Positions 15,239 to 18,551 of a DNA stretch of 18,551 nucleotides are shown here, in pieces. The translations under genes and the position numbers were made by a program. The stretch spans positions 1 through 18,551 of the forward strand of contig CAJUDU010000048.1 of the NCBI GenBank assembly GCA_910584935.1. The letters run 5' to 3'. Source of the DNA: an uncultured Butyricicoccus sp. (GTDB taxonomy: Bacteria > Bacillota > Clostridia > Oscillospirales > Butyricicoccaceae). Position 1 is the first letter of the stretch; each line of letters opens with the position of its first letter. The notes under the pieces are model-generated. The model saw nothing but the letters and a program-made list of their open reading frames with translations, did not search any database and had not been told where the DNA came from.

Positions 15239-15320
15239 CCGCTCAGGTGCAAGCTGAACGGTCACCTTAATTTGATCAAGTTTAACCGCTGACCACGCTA
15301 TGGCAGCGCCTTTTCTGCTT

Positions 15321-15350
15321 ATTATAATAGATATTCTTTGCTTTTGTCAA
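15321..15350 (-). promoter_or_regulatory. Strong promoter for the antisense RNA, copy 2
   Basis: On the minus strand TTGACA (15345-15350), an 18-nt spacer, TATAAT (15321-15326), both consensus. It faces the peptide promoter at 15031-15060. Confidence 0.8.
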
Positions 15351-15496
15351 GTGACAGGATCAGAACACCACAAAAATCAATCTTTCCCTATCAATTTCTA
15401 TGTTTTTAATCATCCTGAAAATAGTATTCCGTCTGGAACGCTTGACCAACGCAAAACCCTTTCTCTGAATCACCCTACATACCATGGAAAATTTTC

Positions 15497-15525
15497 TTGT
15501 GCCTACGCGTAAAGTATTATAAAAT
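15497..15525 (+). promoter_or_regulatory. Possible promoter of the asp23-like/fakA operon
   Basis: TTGTGC (15497-15502), a 17-nt spacer and TAAAAT (15520-15525), with an overlapping TATAAA. It is about 55 bp before the start codon. The rest of 15351-15578 shows no gene. Confidence 0.4.
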
Positions 15526-15578
15526 AGAATTAGCATATACTTTTTGAAATGACCTTTTGCCAATAAAGGAGGATATTT

Positions 15579-15929
15579 ATGACCATTCATACCAGCCTTG
15601 GATATATTGAGATTGCCCCGGATGTCATCGCTGACATTGCTGGACACGCCGCATCTGCGTGCTTTGGCGTTAAAGGCATGACAGTCCGTTCGGTTTCTGA
15701 TGGGCTTGCACATTTACTGCGCAGGGAAAACCGCCGCCGTGGCGTCAAAGTCACAGAAGCCGCAGATGGCGGCGTTACCATTGACCTGCATATTGCTGTG
15801 GAACATGGCATCAATATTGCATCGGTCTGCCGGTCTATTATCGGCGAGGTGCGGTACTATGTGGAACACCTGACTGGCGTAGACGTCAAAAATGTGGATG
15901 TTTATGTAGAAAGCATCAAAGCCGATTGA
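15579..15929 (+). CDS. Asp23/Gls24 family envelope stress protein (YloU-like)
   Basis: A 116-residue single-domain Asp23/Gls24 protein. Family features include the start LGYIEIAPDVIADIAGHAAS, FGVKGM, VTIDLHIAVEHGINI, and the C-terminal VDVKNVDVYVESI. These are small cytoplasmic proteins tied to envelope homeostasis. Position directly upstream of fakA is the standard Firmicutes arrangement (yloU-yloV). AAAGGAGG precedes the ATG by 6 nt. The fakA start lies 18 nt after the stop. Confidence 0.93.
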   Translation: MTIHTSLGYIEIAPDVIADIAGHAASACFGVKGMTVRSVSDGLAHLLRRENRRRGVKVTEAADGGVTIDLHIAVEHGINIASVCRSIIGEVRYYVEHLTGVDVKNVDVYVESIKAD

Positions 15930-15946
15930 CAGGGAGAGGAAAAGAG

Positions 15947-17590
15947 ATGTGTGTAAAATTGATTGATGGACAGCTGTTCCAACGCATGGTGACCGAAGGG
16001 GCGCTTGCCATTGCAGAGAAAAAAGAACAGGCAAATGAATTAAATGTATTCCCTGTGCCAGACGGCGATACGGGAACAAATATGTCACTAACTATGGCAT
16101 CTGCCATGACAGAAATGCAGCGGCTGCATGAACCCAGCCTTGCCAAGGCAGCAGATGCAGCCGCTTCCGCGCTGCTGCGCGGCGCACGAGGCAATTCTGG
16201 GGTTATTCTATCGCTGCTGTTCCGCGGTATGGCAAAAAAATTACGGGAATGCACTGAGGCTGGCGGCTGTGATTTTGCACTTGCGCTGCGCGAAGGTGTA
16301 GATGCCGCTTATAAAGCGGTTATGAAGCCTGCCGAAGGCACAATCTTAACCGTTTCACGGGTCGCAGCCCAATATGCTGTGGAATGCTGCCAGGCTGATC
16401 CAGAGCTTGCTGTGGAACCTGTGCTGAATGCCATAATAGAACGCGGACAGCAAGCCCTTGCGGAAACCACCCGTCAAAACCCTGTGCTTGCCAAAGCTGG
16501 CGTTGTAGACGCCGGTGCGTTTGGGTTTTTGACCATTTTAGAAGGGATGCGTGACGCATATCTTGGTCTTGAAAAAGAACGTGTACTGCCAGAGCAGCAG
16601 GTATCCCCTATGGGCGCTGATTTTTCTGCCATTGCGGATGAGGACATCACGTTTACTTACTGCACTGAGTTTATTGCGCAGCGGCGGGATAAAGCACGGA
16701 ATGTAAGCCGTTTACGGGCTATTTTAGGAGAAATTGGTGATAGTTTGGTGGTTGTGGATGATGATGAAATTGTCAAAGTCCATGTGCATACCGACCAACC
16801 TGACCGCGCCCTTGCCGAAGGGCTGAAATTTGGTCCGCTGCTGACCGTAAAAGTGGAAAATATGCGGGAACAGCATACCGCAAAAGTCATTGAAGGCACA
16901 GAACCGCGCCAGCGGGTGATTCATGCGCCGGAAAAACGCTATGGGTTTGTTGCCGTTGCCGCAGGCGAAGGACTGAAAAATGTATTCACCGATTTGGGCT
17001 GTGATGTGGTAGTACAAGGCGGGCAAACCATGAATCCATCCACCAATGATATCCTATATGCGGTGGATGAAGTGCCTGCTGAAGTCGTATTCGTTTTACC
17101 CAATAATAAAAACATCATCATGGCGGCACAGCAGGTTGTGCCATTATCTGAAAAACAGGTTGTGATTGTTCCAAGTGCAAATATCCCACAAGGGATGTCC
17201 GCGCTGCTGGCATTTGACCCGAACAACAACCCCGAAGCCAATACCATACAGATGGAAGAGGCGCTTGGCACAGTATCGGCAGGGCAAATCACTTATGCAG
17301 CACGCAATTCAGAATTTGACGGCAAGAAAATCAAAGAAGGGGAATACCTGGCGCTCTCTGAAGGCAAATTATGTGCCAATTCCAAACGTCCATTTGACGC
17401 CGTGAAAAAACTTGCACGGGAAATGGTACACGATGACAGCGCTTTTGCCACCATTATTTTTGGCGAAGGCGTATCTGAAGACGATGCCGCACGGGTAGAG
17501 GAAATTTTCCGTAAGGAAAACCGCGATTTGGAAATCACTGTGATTGATGGCGGTCAACCTGTGTATTATTATATTATTTCAGTAGAATAA
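15947..17590 (+). CDS. fakA: Fatty acid kinase catalytic subunit FakA (DAK2/YloV family)
   Basis: A 547-residue kinase that phosphorylates fatty acids presented by a FakB protein, feeding phospholipid synthesis. The N-terminal DhaL/DAK2 domain carries NVFPVPDGDTGTNMSLTM (Asp39 and Asp41 bind Mg-ATP) and RGARGNSGVILS. A middle domain (about 230-310) includes YCTEFI and VHVHTDQPD. The C-terminal domain has QGGQTMNPST and FVLPNNKNIIMAAQQ, which are family hallmarks. Length is standard. I chose the ATG after GAGGAAAAG rather than a TTG overlapping the preceding stop. FakB is not in the window. Confidence 0.93.
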   Translation: MCVKLIDGQLFQRMVTEGALAIAEKKEQANELNVFPVPDGDTGTNMSLTMASAMTEMQRLHEPSLAKAADAAASALLRGARGNSGVILSLLFRGMAKKLRECTEAGGCDFALALREGVDAAYKAVMKPAEGTILTVSRVAAQYAVECCQADPELAVEPVLNAIIERGQQALAETTRQNPVLAKAGVVDAGAFGFLTILEGMRDAYLGLEKERVLPEQQVSPMGADFSAIADEDITFTYCTEFIAQRRDKARNVSRLRAILGEIGDSLVVVDDDEIVKVHVHTDQPDRALAEGLKFGPLLTVKVENMREQHTAKVIEGTEPRQRVIHAPEKRYGFVAVAAGEGLKNVFTDLGCDVVVQGGQTMNPSTNDILYAVDEVPAEVVFVLPNNKNIIMAAQQVVPLSEKQVVIVPSANIPQGMSALLAFDPNNNPEANTIQMEEALGTVSAGQITYAARNSEFDGKKIKEGEYLALSEGKLCANSKRPFDAVKKLAREMVHDDSAFATIIFGEGVSEDDAARVEEIFRKENRDLEITVIDGGQPVYYYIISVE

Positions 17591-17604
17591 AAAATAACTG
17601 CGCT

Positions 17605-17655
17605 CCTGCCTGCCGGAGGTGTTCCCCCTTTGGCAGACAGGGCATTCTTATTGTT
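17605..17655 (+). terminator. Imperfect terminator between fakA and pth
   Basis: CCTG-C-CTGCC (17605-17614) pairs with GGCAG-A-CAGG (17632-17641), ten positions with one mismatch. A T-rich tail (TTCTTATTGTTTTTC) follows. Probably a partial terminator. Confidence 0.55.
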
Positions 17656-17683
17656 TTTCTATCCACAATTGAAGGAATGATTT

Positions 17684-18322
17684 ATGTCTATTTTTGATAT
17701 TTTTGCGCGGCTGGAAAAGGAACGCGCCGCAAAAGAACCCATAACACCCATCGAGTGGATGGTTGTCGGGCTTGGCAACCCTGGCAGTAAATATGCTGGC
17801 ACACGGCATAATGCAGGTTTCCGGGCATTGGAAACCCATTGCCGGAAAACCGGCCAGCAAATCAATAAAATGAAATTCCGGGCACTGACTGGCGATGGGA
17901 TGCTGGGCGGCAAACGAGTTTTATTCTTAAAACCACAAACTTTTATGAATTTATCTGGTGAAGCTGTACGCGATGCGGCAGAATTTTATCAAATCACACC
18001 AGAACATATCATTGTGCTTTCAGATGATATTTCTTTGGATGTCGGGCGTATTCGGGTTCGCGGCAAAGGTTCGGCTGGTGGGCAAAATGGGCTGAAAAAT
18101 ATTATTTACCACTTAAAATCAGAGGACTTCCCACGGGTAAAAATAGGTGTTGGCGCAAAACCCCACCCAGATTATGATTTGGCTGATTGGGTGCTGTCCC
18201 GGTTCACCGAGGAAGAACAACCTAAAATTGACGCTGCCGCCGAGCGGGCAATGCTTGCAGCCGCTGAAATTATCAGCAATGGCGCTGCCAGCGCTGCACA
18301 GCTTTATAACGGTAAAGTATAA
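17684..18322 (+). CDS. pth: Peptidyl-tRNA hydrolase
   Basis: A 212-residue Pth that frees tRNA from stalled peptidyl-tRNA. Family residues are all present: GLGNPG (Asn32), RHNAGF (catalytic His42), FMNLSG (Asn89), LSDDISL (Asp114) and GGQNGLKN (Asn135). All are shifted by about 21-22 from E. coli Pth because of an N-terminal extension (MSIFDIFARLEKERAAKEP...). The extension is probably real: the only good ribosome binding site (GAAGGAATG) precedes the ATG at 17684, and no alternative start lies at the core domain except a Met inside the first beta strand. Confidence 0.96.
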   Translation: MSIFDIFARLEKERAAKEPITPIEWMVVGLGNPGSKYAGTRHNAGFRALETHCRKTGQQINKMKFRALTGDGMLGGKRVLFLKPQTFMNLSGEAVRDAAEFYQITPEHIIVLSDDISLDVGRIRVRGKGSAGGQNGLKNIIYHLKSEDFPRVKIGVGAKPHPDYDLADWVLSRFTEEEQPKIDAAAERAMLAAAEIISNGAASAAQLYNGKV

Positions 18323-18343
18323 TTGGGAATGAAAATTTCTCAA

Positions 18344-18508
18344 TATAATAGCGGATACTTCTGGCAAAAAGAGTTAATGCTGTTTTTGCGACTGTGTGCC
18401 GCGCGCGGTAGCGCGAAGTGAAGTCTTCTTTGCCTACTTTCTTCTGTCGTTGAATTTTCATTAGGCAACGCAAAAGCCCCGCCACGTGATCAGCGCAGCA
18501 GGGCTTTT
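18344..18508 (+). other. Intergenic stretch with a -10 box, hairpins and terminator; possible small RNA
   Basis: Downstream of pth, TATAAT (18344-18349) has only a poor -35 (TTGGGA at 15 nt). It is followed by GCAAAAA/TTTTTGC (about 18364-18389) and a CGCGC-GGTA-GCGCG hairpin (about 18400-18416). I see no gene here. A short independent transcript ending at the terminator is possible but weakly supported. Confidence 0.3.
18472..18508 (+). terminator. Rho-independent terminator downstream of pth
   Basis: AAAAGCCC (18472-18479) and GGGCTTTT (18501-18508) form a perfect 8-bp stem around a structured loop with CGC/GCG pairing. T/A runs on both sides make it potentially bidirectional. The remaining 43 bases show nothing I can assign. 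Confidence 0.75.
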
Positions 18509-18551
18509 CTCCTATACGGGTGTCGAAGCCGTAACGGGAGTATCTACAGTA

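Larger units (their letters stand above)
14994..15315 (-). ncRNA. Putative antisense RNA (antitoxin-like), copy 2
   Basis: RNA predicted from the consensus minus-strand promoter to the strong terminator, about 320 nt, covering the whole leader, peptide gene and 3' region of the opposing mRNA. The 5' end is estimated from the -10 box. Full complementarity would block ribosome loading and expose the duplex to RNase III. Conserved in copy 1. Confidence 0.65.
14994..15350. repeat. Copy 2 of the inverted small-peptide/antisense element
   Basis: Reverse-orientation match to 6455-6841. It has the same two facing consensus promoters, the 48-nt identical leader block (15110-15157), an intact peptide gene, the TGACCG/CGGTCA stem after the peptide and the same terminator. 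It lies between the yajC operon and the asp23-like gene. Both outer ends coincide with functional parts (terminator and antisense promoter), and no terminal repeats, target duplication or transposase are seen. Confidence 0.9.

Noticed and set aside
1..18551. CRISPR arrays, tRNA, rRNA or integrase genes
   Set aside because: Looked for by eye on both strands; no spaced direct repeats, tRNA cloverleaf or recombinase motif found.

Overview
The window is about 18.5 kb of a mid-GC Clostridia chromosome, probably a gut Oscillospirales/Ruminococcaceae-type genome. The evidence is a SCIFF ranthipeptide locus (scfA/scfB behind yajC), an Asp23-fakA pair, Firmicutes-type ribosome binding sites throughout, and a five-gene vanG-type glycopeptide-resistance cluster like those found as intrinsic loci in Clostridia.

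Layout. 1-498: no convincing protein gene. It holds a bidirectional-looking terminator (80-111), a strongly structured stretch that folds best as a + strand RNA (about 113-305), and a canonical + strand terminator (433-461). 499-6320 (minus): vanR-vanS-[operator/attenuator leader]-vanG-vanXY-vanT, a complete D-Ala-D-Ser target-replacement system. 6455-6841: copy 1 of an undescribed small element. 7128-11147 (plus): lexA-recG-rsmF-like. 11169-14850 (minus): yajC, a TIGR04086-type membrane protein, scfA, scfB, then a ProC-like fragment protein and a SpoIIM-like membrane protein. 14994-15350: copy 2 of the small element, inverted relative to copy 1. 15579-18322 (plus): asp23-like, fakA, pth. 18323-18551: intergenic stretch with a terminator.

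The most novel item is the small duplicated element. Each copy has a strong sigma-A-type promoter (TTGACG-N18-TATAAT) driving an mRNA whose 5' leader hides the Shine-Dalgarno sequence in a hairpin. In copy 2 it encodes a 23-residue hydrophobic peptide. A second strong promoter (TTGACA-N18-TATAAT) faces it and drives an antisense RNA of about 320-350 nt that ends at a perfect GCCTGCC/GGCAGGC terminator. The leader and 3' end of the mRNA can pair over long range in a nested way. This is the architecture of a type I toxin-antitoxin module. In copy 1 the peptide frame is broken by one extra base, yet restoring the frame gives a gap-free match to the copy 2 peptide. The two copies are inverted repeats bracketing about 8.2 kb of core genes, so they could support segment inversion.

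How the genes work together: VanS/VanR probably sense glycopeptide stress and switch on vanG-vanXY-vanT through three 11-bp-phased repeats upstream of vanG. VanT makes D-Ser, VanG joins it to D-Ala, and VanXY removes the normal D-Ala-ending precursors. YajC, the TIGR04086 protein, ScfA and ScfB form a translationally coupled operon. LexA and RecG form a DNA-repair pair.
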